Positions 25,824-33,791 of a stretch of DNA of 64,000 bases are shown here, one piece after another. Location: positions 145,308 to 209,307 of the forward strand of contig NZ_KB898364.1 of NCBI RefSeq assembly GCF_000377565.1, read 5' to 3'. The notes under the pieces were generated by a model that was not told the origin of the DNA, searched no databases, and was given only the letters and a program-made list of their open reading frames with translations. A program made the position numbers and the translations under genes. The number at the start of each line of letters is the position of its first letter. The first letter of the stretch is position 1. This stretch comes from Rhizobium sp. 2MFCol3.1 (GTDB lineage: Bacteria > Pseudomonadota > Alphaproteobacteria > Rhizobiales > Rhizobiaceae).

Positions 25824-26396
25824 CTAAGCGGCGTCTGCCAAAGTTCCTAGAAGCGCGCTCTCCTCATACGGCTTCCTCAGAAACCTGACACCTTCTCCGA
25901 TATCCGAAGCGCGCAACGACACCAATCCAGAAGTGACAATGACCCGAGTTTCAGGCCAGAGCTGTCGAACTTTCGCGGCGAGCCCAAGTCCGTCCATCTC
26001 GCCCGGCATGTTTATGTCGGTGATCACCGCATCCACCTTTTGCATCCTGAGCCATATCAACGCCTCCGATGCATTCGCGGCCTCCATCGCGAGGTACCCT
26101 GCGTCCTCGAGCGTGCTTACGGCGGCAAAGCGCAATACTGGTTCGTCGTCGACAATGAGAACTTTCTGATGTCGATCAGGCACGCGTTCGGATGGACTAG
26201 GTTCGAGGCCGGCTGCGAGGCGATCCCTCCTTGCCAGCACTTCACGCCCATCCGGCGACGCGCGGGTCTTCTCCATATGGTCTCTCGCGGAAGAGGCTCG
26301 CAGCCAATATTCCTGGTCCCGACCCCATTGACGGCCGTTTTCCTCCCAAAGCCCATAAGCGCGTTTGCTGATCCATTCGTGACGTTCGTCAGACAT
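25824..26396 (-). CDS. DUF2934-receiver fusion protein
   Basis: 190 aa. The N-terminus MSDERHEWISKRAYGLWEEN with QEYWLRASSARD is a DUF2934 domain (residues ~1-45). After a charged linker, residues ~75-190 are a CheY receiver: VLIVDDEPVLRF (acidic pair), VDAVITDINMPG (phospho-acceptor Asp), VIVTSGLV and RFLRKPYEE (Lys). The ATG at 26396 has GGAGG 6 nt upstream. No DNA-binding output domain. The DUF2934 part, common in small rhizobial stress proteins, may act as the output or localisation module. Not linked to a kinase gene here. Confidence 0.88.
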   Translation of the reverse strand: MSDERHEWISKRAYGLWEENGRQWGRDQEYWLRASSARDHMEKTRASPDGREVLARRDRLAAGLEPSPSERVPDRHQKVLIVDDEPVLRFAAVSTLEDAGYLAMEAANASEALIWLRMQKVDAVITDINMPGEMDGLGLAAKVRQLWPETRVIVTSGLVSLRASDIGEGVRFLRKPYEESALLGTLADAA

Positions 26397-26580
26397 TCTG
26401 GCCTCCGGAATTTCGAACATGGCGCACTCAGATTCGGTGCCTCGCGAACTGATCGAAAGGCAACCAATGAATGTTTCGTCGGCACGATGGTTCTGGTACG
26501 TTAACGCAAAGAAGGTTATCGGCCGATGCAAGATAAACGGTGTCCCAGCGCGCGAATAATGCCGCGAAAGGCTACCTGGG

Positions 26581-27027
26581 CTACTGCGAACCCGCTGATG
26601 TAGAGCCCATGTCATCTGAATCTCGAGACGGGATCGGGCATTGCGCCCTTGCCTCCCTCGCCCGCCGTAGCCTTTCGGTTTTCATAGCACGCAGCTGACG
26701 TTCCTGTTCGAGCGTCTGCATCGCAATGCGGGTCGTCTCCTCTTGAGCCGCGATACGCTCATCATTGGTCCGTGCCTGTCGTGATCTCGGTAAGCGTCCT
26801 TCCATTTCAACGACCCTCCTATGCAAGTTCAACCGCGCCTGACAATGCGGGATGAGATCGCGCCGGACGGGTGGGGCGCTCGACTGCCGTTTCGTTGGCC
26901 ACAGGAAGAAAACGGAAAAATCCCTGTGTTCGCCATCTCCGTCGTGTCCGTTTGACACGGCCGCGATCTCGGGGTGGTTAATGACCAAATGCTCGATGTA
27001 GTTCCTGAGCGCGAACGCTTTGTCCAT
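26581..27027 (-). CDS. Hypothetical protein (~148 aa), basic coiled-coil C-terminus
   Basis: N-terminal MDKAFALRNYIEHLVINHPE looks like a small domain. The C-terminal half is a long charged helix (EETTRIAMQTLEQERQLRAM, KTERLRRAREARAQ). The ribosome-binding site is weak. It lies 24 bp downstream of the gene at 27052-27303 on the same strand, so the two may be co-transcribed. A real gene is likely but not certain. Confidence 0.5.
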   Translation of the reverse strand: MDKAFALRNYIEHLVINHPEIAAVSNGHDGDGEHRDFSVFFLWPTKRQSSAPPVRRDLIPHCQARLNLHRRVVEMEGRLPRSRQARTNDERIAAQEETTRIAMQTLEQERQLRAMKTERLRRAREARAQCPIPSRDSDDMGSTSAGSQ

Positions 27028-27051
27028 TACCGTACTTTGAGCGCCGATCCT

Positions 27052-27303
27052 TCAGTGGTACGCCGACGAGGACGGCGCGGTCGCTTTCGTCGCAAGTGGT
27101 CCATTGAAGTTCTGGATCAGGAAATCAGCTATCTGTCGCTCTCCAAATCCGTTGGAGTGAAGCGCTATCGCAACCGTGCACAGCACGTCGGCTACCGCAT
27201 GATCGAACGGAACTTGGTAAACGCGGAACCACTTCACCACAGCAGTCAACATGGCCGAGCTGCTGCCCGCGCCGAGGTCGCAATCGTCATCTTCGAGCGA
27301 CAT
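27052..27303 (-). CDS. Hypothetical protein, paralogue of 43129-43395
   Basis: About 83 aa: MSLEDDDCDLGAGSSSAMLT then VVKWFRVYQVPFDHAVADVL and CTVAIALHSNGFGERQIADF. The pattern WFxxYxxxxD...D-LC..AI.L...G.....I...LI....G.L....APxS.A.H also occurs in the ORF at 43129-43395, showing a small gene family of unknown function. AGGGA lies about 6 nt before the ATG. Confidence 0.6.
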   Translation of the reverse strand: MSLEDDDCDLGAGSSSAMLTAVVKWFRVYQVPFDHAVADVLCTVAIALHSNGFGERQIADFLIQNFNGPLATKATAPSSSAYH

Positions 27304-27487
27304 CCGTTTCCCTTTCGCACTGCCCGGAACGAAGGATCGAACAGCGAGTTGGAGGAAAGGTTCCGTGAGCTGCGACAGGACGGCTCATCGCACCCGGTGG
27401 AAAGGCTGTATCAGATGCATCCGAGGCTCGGCTAGCATGCGGGGATCACGGCGTTGCTTCCCTGCTAGAATACTGACGGCGTCTACT

Positions 27488-27685
27488 TCAACGTGCCTCA
27501 CCACCGCGTCCCCACCTGACGCTACCCTCAGCACTCTTGGCCGCCTCAGCGTCGTTGATACGGTCTAGAAGGTGATCAAACGACGCCGGCGAAACTTCTT
27601 CGACCTCGTAGAGAGCCTGGAGTCGTCTACGCATATCGGCATTACCGAAAAACACGTTGAAGGAAGTCTCTCTCGTCTGTTCCAT
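27488..27685 (-). CDS. Small hypothetical protein (65 aa) under a stress promoter
   Basis: MEQTRETSFNVFFGNADMRR with RLQALYEVEEVSPASFDHLL: soluble, one helical unit, acidic. GGGGGTGA precedes the ATG. An EcfG-type promoter at 27713-27738 points at it (-10 about 28 nt before the start), which strengthens the call. Family unknown. Confidence 0.55.
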   Translation of the reverse strand: MEQTRETSFNVFFGNADMRRRLQALYEVEEVSPASFDHLLDRINDAEAAKSAEGSVRWGRGGEAR

Positions 27686-27712
27686 TCAATTCACCCCCAC
27701 TTAGTCCCGGCA

Positions 27713-27738
27713 AACTCGCTCGACCACAAGTTGGTTCC
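27713..27738 (-). promoter_or_regulatory. EcfG/RpoE2-type promoter
   Basis: On the minus strand GGAAC (27738-27734), 17-nt spacer, AGTT (27716-27713), directly upstream of the small gene starting at 27685. One mismatch at the weak position of the consensus. Confidence 0.55.
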
Positions 27739-28019
27739 GCTGTTGAACGTGCATTCTTGTGGATAACGAGCGGGCGGCAGTTCAAGGAAGCAACTGAGTT
27801 AAGCAGGGTCATTGCCGACGCCAAAAACGAACGGCAGATCAGGCTCGAGAAATTGCAGGGCTCGAAAACAGCGTGAACTCAATGCTGACACCGATTTTGA
27901 CCATCAGCATTCCCTCAAACTCCTGGCGGCCTTCTCAGAAGGAACACCAATCACGCGTGCCTAACCCGTCTTTACTCCCACGTTTGGAGCAACCGAACCG
28001 CGGCGATGCGCCCCCTTCA

Positions 28020-28988
28020 TCAGCCATCAGGAGACATCGACAAACCTGACGAGGGAGTGACCGTTTGCTTGATCGTAGCGAAGTCGCCGTCCATCGCGAG
28101 ATCGATAAGGTTCTCAATAGCCTCGAAATTGAATTGGGACAGGTATTCCCGCTGCGGCGCGGTGAAAAACACGCCTCGCTTATCCATTAAACGCTCGAAT
28201 AAATCCAACTGTTGCTTGATCGCGGTCTCATAGCCGCCCTTATCGTACATTTCGGCCAGCAACGAGCTGGCACCGATGTTGACCATTAGCATTTTTTCGA
28301 TCTCCAGAAGCTTCGCGTGTTCGACTTTGCGAAGGATGGCTGCAATCAACAAGAGAACTTTCGTGTCCTCGATACGCCTCCAACCTGTCCACTCTGGGCT
28401 TGCCAGGCTCTTGGCGACTTCGACCACGTGGCCCTCGCTAAATACGTCCCGAGGCAAAAGGAGCAATCCCGCTATCCAATCGTCTGGGTCACCGCTGCTC
28501 CAGAGCCGATCTACCAAGTCGGCATCGTACTTCTCACGGATGTCGATTGACCGAAAAGTGTGCGTCGTGCCCCAGTGAGCGTATGGAGGCTTCATGGTAT
28601 TCGAGTTCGACCCCACGTAGACGACCTGTTGCGTGAGGTTGGTCACGTCCGCGACGCCAAAGCTGTCTTTGTATCGTTCGATCAGATACGCGTACTCGTG
28701 CAAGCGCGCGGGCATGGATGAGTCGTTTTTCGTCTGGAACTCGATATGGTGGATCGTGGTGTCGCTGTAGACCAGCGCGTCGGCGCGCCGAAATTCGAGG
28801 TTTGGGAACTCCTCTCGCAGAAAGACGCCGTCTGGCACTCCAAGGATCGAACGAAGTGTTCCGTTCCTTAAAGAAAACAATCGCTTCAGAGCGAAGTCGT
28901 ACTTCGCAATCTTTGACTCCCGCAGCTTAGACAGGGTCATGTATTCTTTTTTGACGGGTGGCTCAGCGTCAGCCTTCGCACTCTTCAA
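28020..28988 (-). CDS. Rpn-like PD-(D/E)XK nuclease family protein
   Basis: 322 aa. The N-terminal half has the Rpn/YadD-type nuclease core: an early acidic helix (AKYDFALKRLFSLRNG), RADALVYSDTTIHHIEFQTK (Asp then E-x-Q, the variant catalytic motif of Rpn proteins), and MPARLHEYAYLIERYKDSFG. The C-terminal half is helical (LLIAAILRKVEHAKLLEIEK; AEMYDKGGYETAIKQQLDLF), as in Rpn-family proteins. Rpn proteins are recombination-promoting nucleases and have been linked to phage defence in E. coli. Stand-alone, leftward; nothing else complete in its operon. Confidence 0.78.
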   Translation of the reverse strand: MKSAKADAEPPVKKEYMTLSKLRESKIAKYDFALKRLFSLRNGTLRSILGVPDGVFLREEFPNLEFRRADALVYSDTTIHHIEFQTKNDSSMPARLHEYAYLIERYKDSFGVADVTNLTQQVVYVGSNSNTMKPPYAHWGTTHTFRSIDIREKYDADLVDRLWSSGDPDDWIAGLLLLPRDVFSEGHVVEVAKSLASPEWTGWRRIEDTKVLLLIAAILRKVEHAKLLEIEKMLMVNIGASSLLAEMYDKGGYETAIKQQLDLFERLMDKRGVFFTAPQREYLSQFNFEAIENLIDLAMDGDFATIKQTVTPSSGLSMSPDG

Positions 28989-29045
28989 GATTTGTCTCCC
29001 GATGGAAATCTTGAGCCCGAATACTCACAGGAGACAAATTTTGGG

Positions 29046-29384
29046 TTAAGTCGCCAGCCCCGCCAGCCAGTAGATCGTCGTTCCTATGAGCACCGTTGAC
29101 AGCACCCGCCCCGATCCGGCGACGACAGCCGCTCCCGCCGCGAGTAGCCCGAATGCCAGGACATCCCGAATGTTCAAGCTGCCTACCAACTGGACGACGT
29201 CCTGCTTGCCGAAAGCCATGGTGTAGGCGGTCGCCCCTAGCATCGCCTGACTGCTGAAATTCAGGAACCTGAACAAAGTGCTGTTCGGGTTCTGGAGCGC
29301 CTCAACCTTGCCAAAAGCGATCGGCAATGCCCGGAAGGCAAAGGCCGACGTCGCGGCGAACATCACCATCAACCAGACGGTCAT
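29046..29384 (-). CDS. azlD: AzlD-family small membrane protein
   Basis: 112 aa with about four membrane helices (VWLMVMFAATSAFAFRALPI, QAMLGATAYTMAFG, VLAFGLLAAGAAVVAG, VLSTVLIGTTIYWLAGLAT). AzlD is the small partner of AzlC in branched-chain amino-acid/azaleucine export. Its start overlaps the azlC stop by 4 bp (29381-29384), the usual azlCD coupling. The gene itself looks intact but its partner is broken, so the exporter is probably non-functional. Confidence 0.8.
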   Translation of the reverse strand: MTVWLMVMFAATSAFAFRALPIAFGKVEALQNPNSTLFRFLNFSSQAMLGATAYTMAFGKQDVVQLVGSLNIRDVLAFGLLAAGAAVVAGSGRVLSTVLIGTTIYWLAGLAT

Positions 29385-30056
29385 TGGCGTTTCCCATTTC
29401 GAAGCGAGAGGGCCATCAGGCCACCAATGATGATGGGCGCGACAAGCATCGCCAGGTCAGCGTCGATCCAAAGCGCGATTGGCATCACGACGAGACCAGC
29501 CCAGAACCCGAAGAAATCGGGCATGTTCGGCCACGCGCGCGCGTTCTGCGCGACGAACAGCAGCGCCAATGCAAACGATACGAGGGTCTTCACGTCGAGG
29601 CCGGGTATCCATTTGGAGACGAGAACCCCGAGCCCCGTCGAGATCGCGACCGTGATGAAGAGCGATGTCGCCATGACGCGGTAATACCGAACGGGATCGG
29701 GATGACCGCGACGAAATGCCGAGAGGCAGACCGACAGCACTGACGGCACAAGCAGGTGCACCCAGAAGATGGGCCGGAAACCACCCTTAGGGTAGAGATA
29801 TGGCATGAGGCTAGCTGTCATCAGGGCGAACCGCGCGTTGAGCGCGAGGATGACAGGCACCAGTACGAACCCGTCGTTGATGTTTTGCGAGAGGATGATC
29901 TGCAGCGGGCTTGAATAGATGAAGAGCGAAGCGGCTCTCGTCTCTACAGACGTCAGGCCACCGGCGGCCGATAGATAGCAGACCGAACGAAAAGAAAATC
30001 AGGCCGTTCAATATCCCGATGGGCAGGAAGTCGCGGACTTCCTCTGAGGTCAGCAT
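29381..30056 (-). pseudogene. azlC: AzlC-family exporter subunit, frameshifted and 5'-rearranged
   Basis: The N-terminal piece MLTSEEVRDFLPIGILNGLI continues FFSFGLLSIG in one frame. The homologous continuation GGLTSVETRAASLFIYSSPL, QIILSQNINDGFVLVPVILA, LNARFALMTASLMPYLYP is in another frame and runs to a normal C-terminus (WVHLL, AFRRGH, LVSFALALLFVAQN). The break is near 29965. The region just upstream is an mmsB fragment rather than a normal promoter. Both observations point to decay. Confidence 0.75.
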
Positions 30057-30285
30057 CGATGACGAGCGCGTTCGGGTTCAGGGCTTTCCAGACGTCTTCG
30101 CCGAAGATGGCATCCTGTACGATCTTACCGTTGGGCAACATCGTGATCGCAGCGTCAGCGCCACGGAGCGCATCGGCGACGGTTTCGGCGGCCACTCCAC
30201 CTGCGGCCTTGAGCTCCTGGCGGGCATCGGCGGACAAGTCGAACCCAGCGATCTCGAAGCCGGCGGACAGCGATCGGCTGTTCAA
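30052..30285 (-). pseudogene. 3-hydroxyisobutyrate-dehydrogenase-like fragment
   Basis: The frame reads GFEIAGFDLSADARQELKAA, GGVAAETVADALRGADAAIT, MLPNGKIVQDAIFG and stops being homologous after NALVIDA. This is the Rossmann N-domain of the HIBADH/MmsB family without the first beta-alpha unit (GxGxMG) and without the catalytic C-domain. It is truncated at both ends and abuts the azlC remnant. Confidence 0.7.
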
Positions 30286-30320
30286 GTTGCCGCGTTCGAG
30301 CTGGCGGGACTACTCCCGCT

Positions 30321-30683
30321 CTGCACTCGCTGGTCTATGCCCTCGAAGAAATTGTCCGCGCCGTTAATGTCGAGCACTTGCGCTCTACGCTGCTCGATAA
30401 GTTCGGCCGCGCCGATGCCCGGCGCGCCCCGGGCCGCCCAATACATCGGGTAACGCCGCGACGGTGTTCGCTTGATCGCAGACCGCAAGGCGTGGTCCCA
30501 TTCACCCGACCAGCCGCAAACGATCAGTCCGTACTCATCCATGATGCGGTCAAGGAGCGCATCATATTGCGAGGGATAACCGCTGAGTTCGGCCTCGGTA
30601 TTCAGGATTCTCGCGTCTTTGTAGTCACCGTGAAGCTTCAACAGGTAGGCGGATGAGTCGACCAACGAAGCGCGGAAAAAACC
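30321..30683 (-). pseudogene. SIR2-like domain protein fragment
   Basis: About 120 residues: AYLLKLHGDYKDARILNTEA, then DEYGLIVCGWSGEWDHALRS, AIKRTPSRRYPMYWAARGAP, AELIEQRRAQVLDINGADNF. This matches the C-terminal part of SIR2-like NAD-binding domains (LKLHGD...T..E...Y.......L...I...GLIVCGWSGEWD.ALR). The catalytic N-terminal half is absent and downstream sequence is lost. SIR2 domains are common anti-phage effectors, so this may be a relic of a defence gene. Confidence 0.7.
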
Positions 30684-30851
30684 TTGGTGATGCGACGTGT
30701 GTGTACGTGACAGTCGGTTGTCGCGGAACGCATTCAAAAGCCTCCAGCCGCTCCAATGTTGAGAGGCCCGACAATCACACACTTTCGGTCCTTGCCAACT
30801 GCGGCCACGAGCGCAATCTTGCGATCTCGAAGATAGGGAGACTACAGGGGC

Positions 30852-31526
30852 ATGTGCGGTAGGTTCACGTTCGAGCACGAATGGTCGGCGTTTGTCGATC
30901 TCTACGACCTCCCGTGGGATTCGGAGCGCGGTCGAAATACTGCGGCCCGTTTCAATATCGCGCCCACTCAGCAGGTTCTGGTTGTTCACAACGACGCCGA
31001 AGGCCGCCAGATCGCCGAGGAGGCCCGCTGGTGGTTGGTGCCCTTCTGGGCGAAAGAGATGCCGAAAGCCGCGATGTTCAATGCCAGGATCGAGACGGTC
31101 GACACCGCGCCGGCCTTCCGTGAGGCGTTCAAAAGCAAGCGTTGTCTGATTCCTGCGTCGGCCTTCTACGAATGGACACTGAATCGAGAAGACAGAAAAA
31201 AGGACCCTTGGCACATCCACCTGCCCGGCGACCTGCCGTTTTCGTTCGCGGGCCTATGGGCTCGCAACGACAAGCTCGGCGTGACGAGTTGCACGATCAT
31301 AACAATGCCGGCCGGCGATCCGATGAAAACGCTTCACGATCGGCAGCCGGTGATTTTGGACCCGAGAGCCTACGAGGAGTGGCTCGACCGATCGACGTCG
31401 GGAACGAAGGCCAAGGAGCTGTTGCAGGATAACCTGGACGATCGGCTGGAATTCCATCGCGTGTCCCGGGATGTGAACTCGTCGAAGTTTGAGGGCAAGC
31501 CACTGCCCGAGGTGAACTCCCTGTGA
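30852..31526 (+). CDS. SOS-response-associated peptidase (SRAP/HMCES, YedK type)
   Basis: 224 aa. It forms a protective thiazolidine crosslink with abasic sites in single-stranded DNA. Catalytic Cys2 is in MCGRFT, Asn in FNIAPTQ, Glu in SAFYEW (CLIPASAFYEWTL) and His in TLHDRQPVIL: all expected active-site elements are present, so the enzyme should be active. AGGGG lies directly upstream of the ATG. It is followed by a GTGA-overlapping small gene. The only intact gene in a stretch of fragments; it fits the DNA-repair theme of the window. Confidence 0.95.
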   Translation: MCGRFTFEHEWSAFVDLYDLPWDSERGRNTAARFNIAPTQQVLVVHNDAEGRQIAEEARWWLVPFWAKEMPKAAMFNARIETVDTAPAFREAFKSKRCLIPASAFYEWTLNREDRKKDPWHIHLPGDLPFSFAGLWARNDKLGVTSCTIITMPAGDPMKTLHDRQPVILDPRAYEEWLDRSTSGTKAKELLQDNLDDRLEFHRVSRDVNSSKFEGKPLPEVNSL

Positions 31527-31819
31527 CGGTAACGACGGACATGATCTCGGAATTCGTCCGGGCGGCAAACAACGTCCAGCGGCTGGCGCTCGGGGAGCGG
31601 CGTCGTCTCCTGGAGCGAGGTGTGGCCGCCTCTGGGGCTCTAAGGGGATTGCTGACGAAGACGGGCAAGGTCGCCCCGTTGGACGAAGCCGCCGAGCGTG
31701 TGATCGAGGACATCGCCGAGCACATCGATGAGGTGCCCGACGAAACCGTTGCGAAAGCGTTGTTGGCGTTGGCGAGCCAGATGCGGACCTTGCGCATATT
31801 GAACCGGGAGACGGCCTGA
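31523..31819 (+). CDS. Hypothetical protein coupled to SRAP (98 aa)
   Basis: GTG start overlapping the SRAP stop (GTGA). The sequence MTVTTDMISEFVRAANNVQR, RLLERGVAASGALRGLLTKT, IEDIAEHIDEVPDETVAKAL is wholly helical and soluble. No recognised domain. The overlap makes co-translation likely, so a role beside SRAP is plausible but unproven. Confidence 0.7.
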   Translation: MTVTTDMISEFVRAANNVQRLALGERRRLLERGVAASGALRGLLTKTGKVAPLDEAAERVIEDIAEHIDEVPDETVAKALLALASQMRTLRILNRETA

Positions 31820-31896
31820 GGCAGGCCTGGATGCCGTTATTGTTCCACGCAGGCGGTATGGGCGAAACCTCATTTAGGCGAACGGCGGGCCGTTGC

Positions 31897-31921
31897 GGAA
31901 CAACTCAGTCCTGTCGGGGTT
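31897..31921 (+). promoter_or_regulatory. EcfG/RpoE2-type promoter
   Basis: GGAAC, 16-nt spacer, GGTT, about 37 nt before the truncated DUF2177 gene at 31958. One mismatch at the weak -10 position. It may be an orphan promoter whose gene has been cut. Confidence 0.5.
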
Positions 31922-31957
31922 CCTTGCTCCGCTCAAACCGCGGACAGGAGACGACCC

Positions 31958-32110
31958 ATGAAGGCATTCGGCATTGCGTACATCGCGACCCTCGTTTCTT
32001 TCCTACTCATTGATGCGGTGTGGCTGGGCCTGTTAGCCAAGACTTTCTATAGCCAGCATTTACGTGGCTTTGGCGGTGCTGGAACGCGAGCCACGGGTGC
32101 AGGAGCATGA
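31958..32110 (+). pseudogene. DUF2177 membrane protein, 3'-truncated
   Basis: Starts MKAFGIAYIATLVSFLLIDA with VWLGLLAKTFYSQHL, the first membrane helix and the DxxWLG..A..FY motif of DUF2177. Homology is lost after ~residue 36 (about 32062), and the frame ends at 32108-32110. AGGAG lies 7 nt before the ATG. The remaining three helices of the family are missing. The junction is to an unrelated minus-strand segment. Confidence 0.7.
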
Positions 32111-32234
32111 CGTCCAGGGCGTTGTCCTCGCCCACGTGTGCCTTGATCGCGTTCTTGATGGCAGTAGGCAGTTCCGTGCGACCTTCCGGCAGATCACGGA
32201 TGCGGGTGGAGAGATGAATGGTGCCCTGCTTCAT
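32065..32234 (-). pseudogene. Unrecognised 5' gene fragment
   Basis: A minus-strand frame with strong coding composition: MKQGTIHLSTRIRDLPEGRT, ELPTAIKNAIKAHVGEDNAL, DVMLLHPWLAFQHRQ, then it hits the junction with the DUF2177 remnant at ~32065. I do not recognise the family. It may be the start or a middle piece of a truncated gene. The interval 32235-32409 holds nothing I can support. Confidence 0.35.
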
Positions 32235-32409
32235 CCCTTCGGGATCGCTGGACTGTCCCCTTCTGGAATGGTGTTGCCGACAGGATACCCGTCTGGACGT
32301 TTGGCCGCTGCTTTCCCGCTATGTTCATACTTCACGGGGATAACGATGCCGCACCCTCGAAAGTCGGCAATTACTTCTGGTAGATGTTGAATGTTCTCCG
32401 GAGGATATA

Positions 32410-32949
32410 ATGGGGCAGTACTTCAGAAGCGACAAACGCATCTTCCAGCCTGGCCAAGTCATCAGGACAGCGGGCCACTTTATCGAGATGCACCCTGACG
32501 CCGGGAAGCGTACCGAGGAGCTTTTGGAAGCAGCCCGCCCCGAACACAAACCGAAGCGCGGCAGGTCCCTCATGCTGTTCGAAAGCGAGGAAGAGGCTCG
32601 AAAGTTTTGCGCTAGAATGTCAGGCGGACATCTCTACTCTGTTGAGGCGACGGATGCGAAAACCCAGCATCGCGGCGATATGGCTCTGGTTAATCACATC
32701 GCGGCCCTCGTAGAGGCTGGCACCGATGTACCCGCGCACCTTCCTACGGATTACTGGAACGGAGTCGCGACGCCAGAGCCGATAATAGAAGTTCTTCTTG
32801 AAAGCGCCGTTGTCGAGGCTGATCTTAATTACACGCAGGAAGAGCGAGATGCTTTTATTCGTGCTCTGTACCAGATCAAGCCGAAGCCATATGCCGTAAT
32901 AGACGATGACGATGATTGGCCGCTTTTCGTAGCCGGTCCTGCGGACTGA
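32410..32949 (+). CDS. Hypothetical protein (179 aa), stand-alone
   Basis: MGQYFRSDKRIFQPGQVIRT, AGHFIEMHPDAGKRTEELLE, SLMLFESEEEARKFCARMSG, HLYSVEATDAKTQHRGDMAL, then a YWNG motif and IIEVLLESAVVEADL. The layout (N-terminal strand with PG..I, a SxxEAxxF helix, HLYxVE strand, DxxLVN) recalls small DUF2441/ART-like folds, but I cannot assign it. GGAGG lies 7 nt upstream. The acidic C-terminus (DDDDDWP) is notable. It could be a toxin- or defence-like protein; that is speculation. Confidence 0.65.
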   Translation: MGQYFRSDKRIFQPGQVIRTAGHFIEMHPDAGKRTEELLEAARPEHKPKRGRSLMLFESEEEARKFCARMSGGHLYSVEATDAKTQHRGDMALVNHIAALVEAGTDVPAHLPTDYWNGVATPEPIIEVLLESAVVEADLNYTQEERDAFIRALYQIKPKPYAVIDDDDDWPLFVAGPAD

Positions 32950-33016
32950 CAGCCCAATCCGCGCGAGCAGCTCGCTGCTGTTCTGTCTCTCTCCCTCATC
33001 ACGCGATGAAGCCCGT

Positions 33017-33642
33017 ATGCCGGCGCGCCCTAGCAGACCACGCATAGACCTCAGCCGAAAGAAGCTTCGGAAGCTCGCGCCCAAGCTTGCCGAGTTGCTT
33101 CGACGCGCCGACGACCTCTCCTTCCTTCAGCTTGCTTGGGCTGTGAATGGCATCCAGTCCGACATGCTGACGAGCGACGCTAAACGCTTTATTCAGGGGC
33201 CGCCCGAAGCCGTCACAAGCGATATCTCGTCCCCTTACTTTGCTCGCGCTACCCAAGCAACCAAACCTGAGCCCCCGTGGTGACGTTGACTGCCGGAAGT
33301 ATGGCACGTTTGCCTATGGGGCGAACCTACTGCGAAGGATTGAAGACGCCGAGACGGGTCTGCTCATCACCGCCGACAACATACTTCTGGAGATGCCACG
33401 CATTGCCTATCGTCAATTTTGGCTGGCAGCGAGGGTACTTCAAGAGCAAGCGCATGTACCGCTACCACTTCGTGTACGGGCAAGGTTTGTGTGCGGACTA
33501 CCTCAAGAGCGCACATGGCCTGTCGATTGAGGACTTCGCGTTAGCCTGCGTGCAGCTTCTGGCGACACTGTTCCGAAGACCGTGGATCACACGGGTAATC
33601 CAGGACAACCCGTTCGGTATAGCGCCGGACGCAATACCTTAA
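33017..33642 (+). pseudogene. Frameshifted rhizobial hypothetical gene
   Basis: Frame 1 gives PRIDLSRKKLRKLAPKLAEL and DDLSFLQLAWAVNGIQSDML up to ~33250. The expected later part is in another frame: NFGWQRGYFKSKRMYRYHFV, YGQGLCADYLKSAHGLSIED, FALACVQLLATLFRRPWI. The YGQG-CADY--..GLS.E.F.L pattern is known to me from uncharacterised alphaproteobacterial proteins. At least one indel (around 33240-33420) separates the parts, so the gene is broken. 33643-33791 contains no further gene. Confidence 0.6.
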
Positions 33643-33791
33643 AGATGATCTCGCCGCAACTTCCGGCGATGCGAGAGGAGACCATTGCCACTGGCGATAC
33701 TTAGGAGCCTTCACGCGGCCCCGCAGCAGCATGGTAATGTGGAGGTTGTTGACGCTAGGCCCATGAGGAAAGGTTGCGGTGCAGTGGCTTA

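Noticed and set aside
27304..28019. Additional genes between the small orphans
   Set aside because: Besides 27488-27685 only shadows without start signals; nothing supportable in 27739-28019.
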